From Elusimicrobiota bacterium (lineage in GTDB: Bacteria; Elusimicrobiota; Elusimicrobia; Elusimicrobiales; UBA9959), in NCBI GenBank assembly GCA_003500765.1, contig DNQL01000272.1:1-11374 (forward strand): a stretch of 11,374 bases of DNA, in the 5' to 3' direction. The notes beneath the pieces were generated by a model. It searched no databases, was not told where the DNA came from, and worked only from the letters and a program-made list of their open reading frames with translations. Shown one piece after another: positions 5,488 through 11,374 of the stretch. Position 1 is the first letter of the stretch. Each line of letters starts with the position of its first letter. The position numbers and the translations under genes are program-made.

Positions 5488-6026
5488 AGGCCTTCCTTTG
5501 CCGCCAGCTCCAGCAGGTCCCGCTCCACGGCCGTCTTGAGCTTCTTGTCGATGAAAACGAAATAGCGCGGCCAGGCTATCCAGTATTTCTCCCCGCCGCG
5601 GTTCGAGAGCAGCAGTCCGGCCGTGACCAGCAGGTCGCCGTCGAATTCCACGTCGATATTGGCCTTGCGGGACTTGCCGCCCATCTTGCGCGGTTCTTTT
5701 ACCGTCCAGGAGACCTTGCCGGACTTTTTCGCGGCCTTGCCTTTTCCCTCTCCCTCGCCCGCCTTGAAAGCGGCGTCCAGCGCTGCGTAGGCGGTCTTTG
5801 AGAGGAGCTTAACGTCGCGGTAAGTCCTGCCGCCGAATTCCTCGGACGGCATGAAAAGGCCCTCGGGCCTCATCTCCACGCCCCTGACCTCCAGCGCGCC
5901 GGCGAAGACGAAATCGCCCGACAGGACGCCCGGGCTGGAGACTTTTATATCCCAGGCGGTGAGCTCCGCCGCGCCGGCGGGGGCGGCCAGCAGCAGCGGG
6001 AGAAGAAGGAGCACCTTAAGCCGCAT
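5484..6026 (-). CDS. Secreted protein with two apparent SpoVG-like domains, unknown function
   Basis: This is a 180-residue protein. Residues 1-20 are a strong signal peptide (MRLK, a Leu-rich core, cleavage after AGAA). Residues 22-86 follow the SpoVG pattern: a first strand ELTAWDIKV, a strand pair ending VRGVEMRPEGLFMPS, then GGRTYRDVKLLSK and a helix. Residues 106-176 repeat it more loosely: FDGDLLVTAGLLLS, YWIAWPRYFVF, then a charged helix. A Lys/Gly/Glu-rich linker (about 87-105) separates the halves. SpoVG proteins are normally single-domain cytoplasmic nucleic-acid-binding regulators, so an exported tandem form is odd. The homology is judged by eye and needs a profile search. The gene overlaps the end of the HAD gene by 11 bp and the protease start by 4 bp. 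There is no clear Shine-Dalgarno, so coupled translation is likely. Confidence 0.65.
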   Translation of the reverse strand: MRLKVLLLLPLLLAAPAGAAELTAWDIKVSSPGVLSGDFVFAGALEVRGVEMRPEGLFMPSEEFGGRTYRDVKLLSKTAYAALDAAFKAGEGEGKGKAAKKSGKVSWTVKEPRKMGGKSRKANIDVEFDGDLLVTAGLLLSNRGGEKYWIAWPRYFVFIDKKLKTAVERDLLELAAKEGL

Positions 6027-6699
6027 TGAGTTCTTTAAGTATCCCGACCAGGTCGTAGATGTCGTTGAGCTCGAAATCGGCGCCGGAGACGGGAGTGTCG
6101 AACTCGTTGCCGTACTTGGCCCAGGCCGTCCGCATGCCCAGCGCCTTGGCGCCCTTGATGTCGCGCTCGGCCCAGTCGCCGACCATGATGGCCTCGGCCG
6201 GCTCGCATTTCATGAGCGAAAGTATCTTCTCGAAAGGCTTGGGTGAGGGCTTCTTCTCCCCCGTGTCGTCGAAGGTGACGACATGGTCGAAGTAATGGTG
6301 CAGTCCCAGCCCAACGATGCGCATCCAGACCGAAAGGCGCGGCGCGTCGCTGACCACGCCCATGCGCACGCCCATCTTCAGCAGGTCGGTCAGCGCCATC
6401 TTCACGTGCGGGTAGAGGGTGAAGTGCCCCTCCTTGGCCCGCTTGTAGCCGATGATGCCGGCGGCGAGGATCTTGTAGTCCACCTTGCCGAACTCCTTCA
6501 TCAGCACCTTGTCGAAGATGTTCTGGTCTTCGATGCCTTCCTTCCAGTAGATCTCGAAGATCTTCTCGCGCAGGTCTTCCTTGCCCATGGTCAGGCCCGC
6601 GTCTATCATGGCGTCGGCGGCGGCGTCGACGGCCGCGCGCTTCATGCGCATGAAGTCCATCAGCGTGTTGTCGATGTCGAGGATGACCGCTTTGACCAT
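6016..6699 (-). CDS. HAD superfamily (subfamily IA) phosphatase
   Basis: This 227-residue cytoplasmic phosphatase has all four HAD motifs. Motif I is DIDNT, with nucleophile D8 and general acid D10. Motif II is VVSDAPR (S117), the motif III Lys is in GEKKPSPKP (K149/K150), and motif IV is GDWAERD (D175, D180). A helical cap lies at residues 14-85, between motifs I and II, as in subfamily IA. The substrate is unknown. Relatives include phosphoglycolate phosphatases and pyrophosphatases. ATG 6699 is chosen because it directly precedes the first strand and has GGGGAGAGG four bases upstream. An in-frame GTG at 6726 would overlap the efp stop and add nine residues, but lacks a ribosome site. It sits 23 bp after efp and overlaps the next gene. 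Confidence 0.9.
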   Translation of the reverse strand: MVKAVILDIDNTLMDFMRMKRAAVDAAADAMIDAGLTMGKEDLREKIFEIYWKEGIEDQNIFDKVLMKEFGKVDYKILAAGIIGYKRAKEGHFTLYPHVKMALTDLLKMGVRMGVVSDAPRLSVWMRIVGLGLHHYFDHVVTFDDTGEKKPSPKPFEKILSLMKCEPAEAIMVGDWAERDIKGAKALGMRTAWAKYGNEFDTPVSGADFELNDIYDLVGILKELNAA

Positions 6700-6722
6700 G
6701 GAACCTCTCCCCGGGGCGCGGG

Positions 6723-7289
6723 TCACTGGGTGACGCGCTCGACGTATTCGAACGTGCGGGTGTCCACGCGGACCTTGTCGCCTTCCTTGATGAAGAGCGG
6801 CACCTTGATCTCGAGCCCGGTGTTAAGCGTGGCCATCTTCATCATATTGGAGACGGTGTCTCCCTTGACGCCGGGCACGGTGCTGGTCACTTCCAGCACC
6901 AGGTTGGCGGGCAGCTCTATGTTGAAGAACTTATCATTTAGGTAGAGGCCTTCCACCTTCATGTTCTCGGTCAGGAACTTCAGCGCGTCGCCCATCTTAT
7001 CCACGGGGCATTCCAGCTGCTCGTAGCTCTGGTCGTCCATGAAGTGGGCGATCTTGCCGTCGCTGTAGAGGAAGGTTTTGGGGCGCTTTTCGACCGAGAC
7101 TTCCTTGAACTTGTCCTCCGGCCTGTAGGCGGTCTCTATGACCGACCCGGTCTCCAGGTTGCGCACCTTGACGCGTATGACCGCACGGGACTGCGACTTA
7201 CGGTGATGCTGGTAGCTGATGACCGTGACCATCTGCCCGTTCTCGTTCTCGAATATGTTTCCGTTCTTTAGATCTACCGCTAGTATCAT
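6723..7289 (-). CDS. efp: Translation elongation factor P with Gln at the modifiable tip position
   Basis: EF-P (188 residues, normal length) binds between the P and E sites and rescues ribosomes stalled at polyproline stretches. The three-domain layout is intact: a KOW-like domain I with RVKVRNLETG, domain II with FLYSDGKIAHFMDD, and a C-terminal OB domain with PGVKGDT, ATLNTGLEIKVPLFI and the signature VDTRTFEYVERV. The domain I loop reads RKSQSRAV where E. coli has KPGKGQAF. Counting back from the conserved RVK, Q33 replaces the Lys34 that is beta-lysylated (or the Arg that is rhamnosylated elsewhere), and both flanking Gly residues are Ser. The codon is CAG. Domain III also has SNMMKM in place of the usual Gly-rich turn. 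A strong GGAGG lies four bases before ATG 7289. No EpmA, EpmB or EarP gene is nearby. Confidence 0.96.
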   Translation of the reverse strand: MILAVDLKNGNIFENENGQMVTVISYQHHRKSQSRAVIRVKVRNLETGSVIETAYRPEDKFKEVSVEKRPKTFLYSDGKIAHFMDDQSYEQLECPVDKMGDALKFLTENMKVEGLYLNDKFFNIELPANLVLEVTSTVPGVKGDTVSNMMKMATLNTGLEIKVPLFIKEGDKVRVDTRTFEYVERVTQ

Positions 7290-7316
7290 GTTACCTCCGG
7301 GGTGTCGCTTTGAAGT

Positions 7317-8357
7317 TCAGGCGGCCGAAGCCTTCTGGTAGGCCATCATCTTGAGCGCCAGTATGCGCTTTTCCATCGGCGGGTGGGTGGCCAGCAGGTC
7401 CGCCGCGAAACCGGATCTCTCCTCGATAAGGCTGCCGCGCGGGTCCGTGATGCACATATGCGCGACGCCGTTGTTGACGGCCCTGGTCGGGGTGACCGAG
7501 GCGCGTATCTTCTCCAGGGCGGAGACCAGGCCCATCGGGTTGCGGGTCAGCTCCGCGGCCGAGGCGTCGGCCAGGAACTCGCGCTGGCGCGATATGGCCA
7601 TGGCCAGTATGCGAGAGAACAGCGGCGCGAAGATGACCAGGAATATCCACACCGCGAAGAGGATCAGGACCAGTGGGCCTCCCCCCTTGCCGCCGCGTCC
7701 GCCGCCGGAGGAGCGGACCCTGCTCCTGCCGCCGTAACGCATGGAGCGCCCCGCGAAATCGCTTATAAGCGAGATGGCGCCCATGAGCGCCGCCGCCACG
7801 GTCATCACGCGCATGTCGTAGTTGCGGATATGGCTCATCTCGTGCGCGACCACGGCCTGGAGTTCCTCGCGGTTGAGGTTCTTAAGGAGCCCTTCCGTCA
7901 CGGCTATGACGGCATTGTCGTAACTGAAGCCGGCGGCGAAGGCGTTGGCGTCGGGGTCGGGCACCACGTAAGTGCCGGGCATAGGTACGCCCGAGGCTAT
8001 GGACATCTCCCTCACCACGTTGATGAACTGTTTCTCGGCCGGGTCCGTGGAGACGGCGCGGCGGGCCATCGTGGAACGCAGGACCATGGAGGGCCCGTTG
8101 AAGACGCTGTTGAGGACCATCACGAAGCCGAAGAGCAGGGCCGCTATCGTGCCGTAGGGGACCATCTGCCGCGAGGCGTTATGCGCCTCGTAGTAGCCGG
8201 CCGCGTTCAGCTTGTAGGTCGGCTCGCCCGCGACGGGGTTGAACGAAAGGTAGAAGAAATCGAAGCCCGCGCCCAGCGCCAGGAAAAGCAGCAGGAAAGC
8301 GCCCAGCAGCACCATGGTGGTGCGGCGGTTGCTCACCTGCTGGTCGTAGATATTCAT
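7317..8357 (-). CDS. htpX: Membrane-bound M48 zinc metalloprotease, HtpX-like
   Basis: This 346-residue inner-membrane protease has zinc motif HEMSH (H172, E173, H176) and third ligand E260 in SRQREFLADASA. Transmembrane segments lie at about 14-31, 67-84, 184-203 and 228-251. The N-terminal MNIYDQQVSNRRTT resembles typical HtpX starts, supporting ATG 8357. FAADLLATHPPMEKRI near the C terminus is a family signature. HtpX degrades misfolded membrane proteins with the active site facing the cytoplasm. Two unusual parts are a roughly 35-residue loop between the first two membrane segments and a Gly/Arg-rich stretch (209-227) before the last. No Shine-Dalgarno precedes the ATG. A very stable hairpin lies upstream. 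The LemA-HtpX gene pair is a recurrent arrangement, and the two probably work together in envelope stress control. Confidence 0.93.
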   Translation of the reverse strand: MNIYDQQVSNRRTTMVLLGAFLLLFLALGAGFDFFYLSFNPVAGEPTYKLNAAGYYEAHNASRQMVPYGTIAALLFGFVMVLNSVFNGPSMVLRSTMARRAVSTDPAEKQFINVVREMSIASGVPMPGTYVVPDPDANAFAAGFSYDNAVIAVTEGLLKNLNREELQAVVAHEMSHIRNYDMRVMTVAAALMGAISLISDFAGRSMRYGGRSRVRSSGGGRGGKGGGPLVLILFAVWIFLVIFAPLFSRILAMAISRQREFLADASAAELTRNPMGLVSALEKIRASVTPTRAVNNGVAHMCITDPRGSLIEERSGFAADLLATHPPMEKRILALKMMAYQKASAA

Positions 8358-8382
8358 CGGAGGACGGCCGGAAAGAGCGGAG

Positions 8383-8411
8383 ACCCGGGGCGCGCAACGC
8401 GGGCCCCGGGT
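8383..8411. other. Very stable hairpin between lemA and htpX
   Basis: ACCCGGGG (8383-8390) pairs with CCCCGGGT (8404-8411), and an inner CGCG/CGCG helix with a 3-base loop continues it past a 2-base bulge. It occupies most of the 66-bp lemA-htpX gap, the widest gap within the operon. No U tract follows on the minus strand, so it is not a typical intrinsic terminator. Transcript stabilisation, partial attenuation or differential lemA/htpX expression are possible roles. Confidence 0.55.
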
Positions 8412-8423
8412 TCCCTTCCCGGT

Positions 8424-8987
8424 TTAGACGCTCAGGTCCACCTTGGGAACATTGCGCTCGGCCGAATCGGCCGGCAGCTCCCAGAGCGCCGCGGGCTGGA
8501 AGCCCAGCATGGCGGCGAACATATTGGTGGGGAACACCTGCTGCTGTATGTTGAAGCGGGTGACGATATCGTTGTAGAACTGGCGGGAGAAACCGATCTG
8601 GTTCTCCGTGGTGCGCAGCTCCTCCATCAGGGTGCGGACGACCTCGATGGACTTGAGGTTGGGATAGTTCTCGGTCAGGGCGAAGAGCTTGCCCAGGGCC
8701 TGGGTCAGCATCCCTTCCTTGGCCAGCACCTCGTTCATGTTGCCGCCCTGCCCGGCGTTGACCGCGGCCGCGCGGGCCTGTATGACGCGCTCGAGCGTCT
8801 CTTTCTCGAACTTCATCTCGCCCTTGACGGCGTTGACCAGGTTCGGGATCAGGTCGTGGCGGCGCTTGAGCTGCACGTCGATCTGCCTGAAGGCGTTGAG
8901 CACCTGGTTCTTGAGTCCCACCAGCTTATTGAACGTGAAGACCAGCCAGACGGCCAGCAGGCCCAGCACTACAACTAATACAGTCAT
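8424..8987 (-). CDS. lemA: LemA family membrane protein
   Basis: This 187-residue protein has one N-terminal membrane segment (residues 2-18) followed by a long helical, coiled-coil-prone domain. LemA signatures include FNKLVGLKNQVLNAFRQIDV (residues 19-38), QLKRRHDLIPNLVNAVKG (39-56), the YPNLKS helix and TENQIGFSRQFYNDIVTRFN, then NMFAAMLGFQP. Its biochemical role is not established. In several lineages LemA genes sit beside M48 proteases, as here with the HtpX-like gene downstream, suggesting a shared membrane complex. ATG 8987 has GGGAGG seven bases upstream and follows the M24 peptidase stop by 20 bp. Length is normal and nothing appears missing. Confidence 0.95.
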   Translation of the reverse strand: MTVLVVVLGLLAVWLVFTFNKLVGLKNQVLNAFRQIDVQLKRRHDLIPNLVNAVKGEMKFEKETLERVIQARAAAVNAGQGGNMNEVLAKEGMLTQALGKLFALTENYPNLKSIEVVRTLMEELRTTENQIGFSRQFYNDIVTRFNIQQQVFPTNMFAAMLGFQPAALWELPADSAERNVPKVDLSV

Positions 8988-9007
8988 TTTCTAACCTCCC
9001 TAGACTT

Positions 9008-10045
9008 TCACTTCGTAAGAATCTCGCGGCCGGCGCCGGTCACCAGGACAGTGTCCTCTATGCGCACGCCGAACTTGCCTTGCAGGTAGACGCCGGGCTC
9101 AACCGTGACCGCCATGCCTTTTTTGAGCGTCCCCTTATAGCGGGTATTGATGCGCGGCGGCTCGTGTATCTCCAGGCCCACGCCGTGGCCGGTGCCGTGT
9201 ATGAAATACTGGCCGTAGCCGGCGTCGGCTATGACGTCGCGGCAGACCTTGTCCACGGCGATGGTGGAGGCGCCGGGCTTCACGGCCTTCACGCCGAGGT
9301 CGTGGGACTTCTGGACGAGGGCGTGCACTTTCCGGAACTCCGCGTCCGGCCTGCCGTAAAAGAAGGTGCGGGTCATGTCCGAGCAGTAGTTGCGGTAGAC
9401 GCAGCCGAAATCGATCAGCACGGCCTCGTCCTTCTTCAGCCTGCGCTCGGAAGTCTCGTGATGCGGCATGGCGGCGTTGGGGCCGAAGCCGACGATGGTG
9501 GCGAAAGAGGTCTTCGTCGCGCCCATCGCCTGCATGATGTCCTCGAGCTCCCGGGCGACGGAGACCTCGGTGCGGCCGGTCTTTATCCGGGGCTTTATTA
9601 TCCGGAAAGCTTTGGCCGCTATGGAGCAGGCCTTGCGCAGAGCGGAGAGTTCCGAACCTTCCTTGCACTGGCGCAGCGACGCGGTGAGCCCGCCGAACTC
9701 GGCCAGGCCTTTTTTGCGCCAGGCGGTGCCGCCCAGGTAGGTCTCGGTCTCGGGCTCGAAGGCGGCCTTGCGCCAGCCCTTCTCTTTGATGAAGGCCAGG
9801 GCGGAACCGGCGGCGTCGTCGGAGGCCTCCGCCTTCACGAAAGGCACGCTGGCGCGGAAATGGTCGAAAAGCATTTTGGGCAGGAAGGCGCGGACATCGT
9901 CCCTGCCCGCCACCAGCAGGCAGCCCTCCAGGTGGAAACCAGTGAGAAAGCCGGTCTCCAGCGGCCGGGAGACGGCGAGGGCGTCGAGCTTGTTTTTTTT
10001 CAGCAGCGACTGCAGCTGCCTCAGCCTTTTCTCGTTAGTGGTCAT
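9008..10045 (-). CDS. M24B family metallopeptidase, Xaa-Pro aminopeptidase-like
   Basis: This 345-residue cytoplasmic peptidase removes N-terminal residues preceding proline, or a closely related dipeptide activity (Xaa-Pro dipeptidase cannot be excluded). Residues 1-125 are a creatinase-type N-terminal domain (VSRPLETGFLTGF), and residues 126-345 form the pita-bread catalytic fold. All five metal ligands are visible: D212 in LIDFG, D223 in CSDMTRTF, H287 in HGTGHGVGLEIHEPP, E316 in VEPGVY, and E330 in RIEDT. ATG 10045 has GAGGAGG seven bases upstream and a predicted promoter just before it, so this is probably the first gene of the eight-gene operon. Several members of this operon are proteases or export-related, but no direct functional link to EF-P or LemA/HtpX can be shown. 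Confidence 0.93.
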   Translation of the reverse strand: MTTNEKRLRQLQSLLKKNKLDALAVSRPLETGFLTGFHLEGCLLVAGRDDVRAFLPKMLFDHFRASVPFVKAEASDDAAGSALAFIKEKGWRKAAFEPETETYLGGTAWRKKGLAEFGGLTASLRQCKEGSELSALRKACSIAAKAFRIIKPRIKTGRTEVSVARELEDIMQAMGATKTSFATIVGFGPNAAMPHHETSERRLKKDEAVLIDFGCVYRNYCSDMTRTFFYGRPDAEFRKVHALVQKSHDLGVKAVKPGASTIAVDKVCRDVIADAGYGQYFIHGTGHGVGLEIHEPPRINTRYKGTLKKGMAVTVEPGVYLQGKFGVRIEDTVLVTGAGREILTK

Positions 10046-10081
10046 GCGCGGGCCTCCTCATTGGGAAAATCGTACCCGTCT

Positions 10082-10110
10082 ATTTTATTTTAATTTAAGC
10101 GCCCGGGCAA
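10082..10110 (-). promoter_or_regulatory. Probable sigma70-type promoter of the M24 peptidase-DUF192 operon
   Basis: On the minus strand TTGCCC (10105-10110, four of six) is separated by exactly 17 bases from TAAAAT (10082-10087, five of six). The 79-bp gap between rsmA and the peptidase gene has a striking A+T-rich core (10081-10098) in otherwise G+C-rich DNA. The predicted start near 10075 leaves a leader of about 30 bases containing the GAGGAGG ribosome site. No clear terminator for rsmA is seen in the gap, so read-through from upstream may also contribute. Confidence 0.6.
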
Positions 10111-10124
10111 CAGAGGGGCGGGTC

Positions 10125-10901
10125 TCAGGCCGCGGGCCGCAGGGCGGCGGCCAGCCTGAGGAAGTCGGAAGGCGAGAGGGCCTGCGCGCGGAGGGACGGG
10201 TCGATGCCGGATTTCTCCAGGGCGGCGGCGGCGCCGGCTTTATCCCCTCCGAAAGCGGCGGACAGCGAATTCAGCACCGTCTTGCGTCGGTGCATGAAGG
10301 CGGCTTTGACCGTCCTGACGAAGAGGGGCTCCAGCCCCGGCGGGATGAAGGGCTCCGGCAGCGGCGAGAAAACGACGACGGCGGAATCCACCCTGGGCCG
10401 CGGCCGGAAACTGCCGGGGCCGAGGTCCATGAGCCTGCGCGCCGAGGAGCGGGCGGCGGTCATGACCGAAAGATAACCGTATTCGGGGTCGCCAGGTGCG
10501 GCCAGCGCCTTGTCCGCGACCTCTTTCTGGAACATCAGCACGGCGCCGGCGAAGCGGGGAAAGGCCAGTATCCGGTCCAATATCGGAGTGGCGCAGTCGT
10601 AGGGCAGGTTGCCGGCGAAAGCGACACGGACCCCGGGAAACTCCTTCTCGAGGTCCAGACGCAGGAAGTCTGAATTCACGACGCGGGCCTCGGGGTACTG
10701 CGGGGACAGTTTCGGGGCGAGGTCCCGGTCTATCTCGACCAGGGTCATGGGACAATTGCGCAGGGAGTAGAGGTGGCGGGTGAGGGCGCCGCGGCCGGGA
10801 CCTATCTCGACAAGATGGTCGGCCGGCAGGCCGCAGGCCGTCTCCGCTATGCGGACGGCCGCGCTTTCGTTGGTCAGGAACACCTGGCTGAATTTACGCA
10901 T
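10125..10901 (-). CDS. rsmA: 16S rRNA dimethyladenosine transferase RsmA (KsgA)
   Basis: This 258-residue enzyme dimethylates two adjacent adenines in the 3' terminal loop of 16S rRNA (A1518 and A1519 in E. coli numbering) using S-adenosylmethionine, a late step in small-subunit assembly. Visible motifs are SAM-binding EIGPGRGALT (residues 32-41), acidic E56 in TLVEIDR, SDFL (77-80), and the catalytic NLPY (98-101). FRPRPRVDSAVV and FMHRRKTVLNSL in the C-terminal half are also typical. The N-terminal motif is FSQVFL, where most relatives have GQNFL or GQHFL, a mild divergence. ATG 10901 follows the murC stop by four bases with only a weak TAGG ribosome site, suggesting shared transcription with murC. 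Confidence 0.95.
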   Translation of the reverse strand: MRKFSQVFLTNESAAVRIAETACGLPADHLVEIGPGRGALTRHLYSLRNCPMTLVEIDRDLAPKLSPQYPEARVVNSDFLRLDLEKEFPGVRVAFAGNLPYDCATPILDRILAFPRFAGAVLMFQKEVADKALAAPGDPEYGYLSVMTAARSSARRLMDLGPGSFRPRPRVDSAVVVFSPLPEPFIPPGLEPLFVRTVKAAFMHRRKTVLNSLSAAFGGDKAGAAAALEKSGIDPSLRAQALSPSDFLRLAAALRPAA

Positions 10902-10905
10902 CGGC

Positions 10906-11374
10906 CTATCCGCCTATCAGCTCGAACTTGGATTTTACTTCCTCGAGCGACTTCCAGACGTCGCCGGCGCCCAGGCTCAGCAGCAGGTCGCCGGGGCGCA
11001 GGTCCTTGGCCACATCCAGGACGCCCGGGTACGGGACGATGTTGGAGCCGCGGCCGGCGGCGTCCAGTATCAGCCGGCTGGAAACGCCCTTGAGCGACTT
11101 CTCGCCGGCGGGGTAGATATCCATCAGGCAGACCTTGTCGGCCGCGCGCAGCTCGCGGGCGAACTCGCGGTAGAGCAGCGAGGTGCGCGAATAGCGGTGG
11201 GGCTGGAACAGCGCTATCAGCCTGCGCGGCCGGTGTATGGCGCGTATCGCGGCCAGCGTATTGCGTATTTCCGTAGGGTGATGGCCGTAGTCGTCGAAAA
11301 ATTTCACGCCGCCGGCCTCGCCGTGCGGGTCCAGCCTGCGCTTCACCCCGCCGAAACCGGCCAGGCCGCGCGCC
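10906..11374 (-). CDS. murC: UDP-N-acetylmuramate-L-alanine ligase MurC, C-terminal part (cut by window edge)
   Basis: This ligase adds L-alanine to UDP-MurNAc in cytoplasmic peptidoglycan precursor synthesis. Only the last 155 or so codons are present, and the reading frame stays open through position 11374. The visible part is the end of the central domain and the C-terminal domain: GFGGVKRRLD, then DDYGHHPTEI, FQPHRYSRT, and DIYPAGEKSLKGV. The HHP and FQPHRYSRT motifs are specific for MurC (and Mpl) among Mur ligases. The C-terminal region LLSLGAGDVWK matches the usual end of MurC. ATP-binding motifs lie outside the window, so completeness cannot be judged. The gene ends four bases before rsmA. 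Confidence 0.92.
   Translation of the reverse strand, partial: ARGLAGFGGVKRRLDPHGEAGGVKFFDDYGHHPTEIRNTLAAIRAIHRPRRLIALFQPHRYSRTSLLYREFARELRAADKVCLMDIYPAGEKSLKGVSSRLILDAAGRGSNIVPYPGVLDVAKDLRPGDLLLSLGAGDVWKSLEEVKSKFELIGG

Noticed and set aside
6700..6726. GTG 6726 as start of the HAD phosphatase
   Set aside because: It would create a GTGA overlap with efp but has no ribosome site, and the added residues precede the first strand of the fold. ATG 6699 has a strong purine-rich site.
7383..8978. Long open frame (531 codons) on the plus strand opposite htpX and lemA
   Set aside because: It runs antisense across two conserved genes and their gap, with low-complexity Gly/Arg/His composition and no recognisable domain.

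Overview
The window is a bacterial chromosome segment, high in G+C by eye, densely packed with genes. It contains no phage, transposase, CRISPR or rRNA signature. A beta-barrel-like secreted protein ending in Phe, a type IV pilus/type II secretion ATPase and a MurC ligase point to a diderm (Gram-negative) bacterium. Three features together look most like Elusimicrobiota or a neighbouring poorly cultured phylum: a subtilase with a C-terminal FlgD/T9SS-like domain, secreted proteins of unknown function, and unusually frequent ATA isoleucine codons despite high G+C. That placement is an inference, not something the sequence proves.

Layout, left to right. Positions 1-480 are non-coding except for a minus-strand tRNA-Leu(CAG) at 319-402, which has its own intrinsic terminator (279-310) and a likely promoter (451-479). 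To its left is a G+C-rich block (116-278) made almost entirely of nested inverted repeats, followed by a second strong terminator (76-105). A 13-bp copy of the tRNA-Leu 3' end sits at the block's left edge. smpB (482-967) is the only plus-strand gene. It converges on a minus-strand secreted barrel-like protein gene (974-1684) that overlaps pilB (1681-3468) by 4 bp. Those two genes form one unit behind a near-consensus sigma70-type promoter (3514-3542).

From 10045 down to 3552 the minus strand carries eight tightly spaced or overlapping genes, probably one operon driven from a promoter at 10082-10110: M24 aminopeptidase, lemA, an HtpX-like M48 protease, efp, a HAD phosphatase, a secreted SpoVG-like protein, a secreted S8 protease, and a DUF192 protein. 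Upstream lie rsmA (10125-10901) and the 3' part of murC (10906 to the window edge), also on the minus strand and probably a separate upstream unit.

Functionally the segment mixes translation quality control (SmpB, EF-P, RsmA, tRNA-Leu), envelope proteolysis (LemA/HtpX, S8, M24 peptidase), cell-wall synthesis (MurC) and surface or secretion functions (PilB, barrel protein, DUF192). No complete new system is evident. The most distinctive points are an EF-P whose modifiable tip Lys/Arg is Gln, a signal-peptide-bearing protein that appears to hold two SpoVG-like domains, and the structured non-coding block beside tRNA-Leu.
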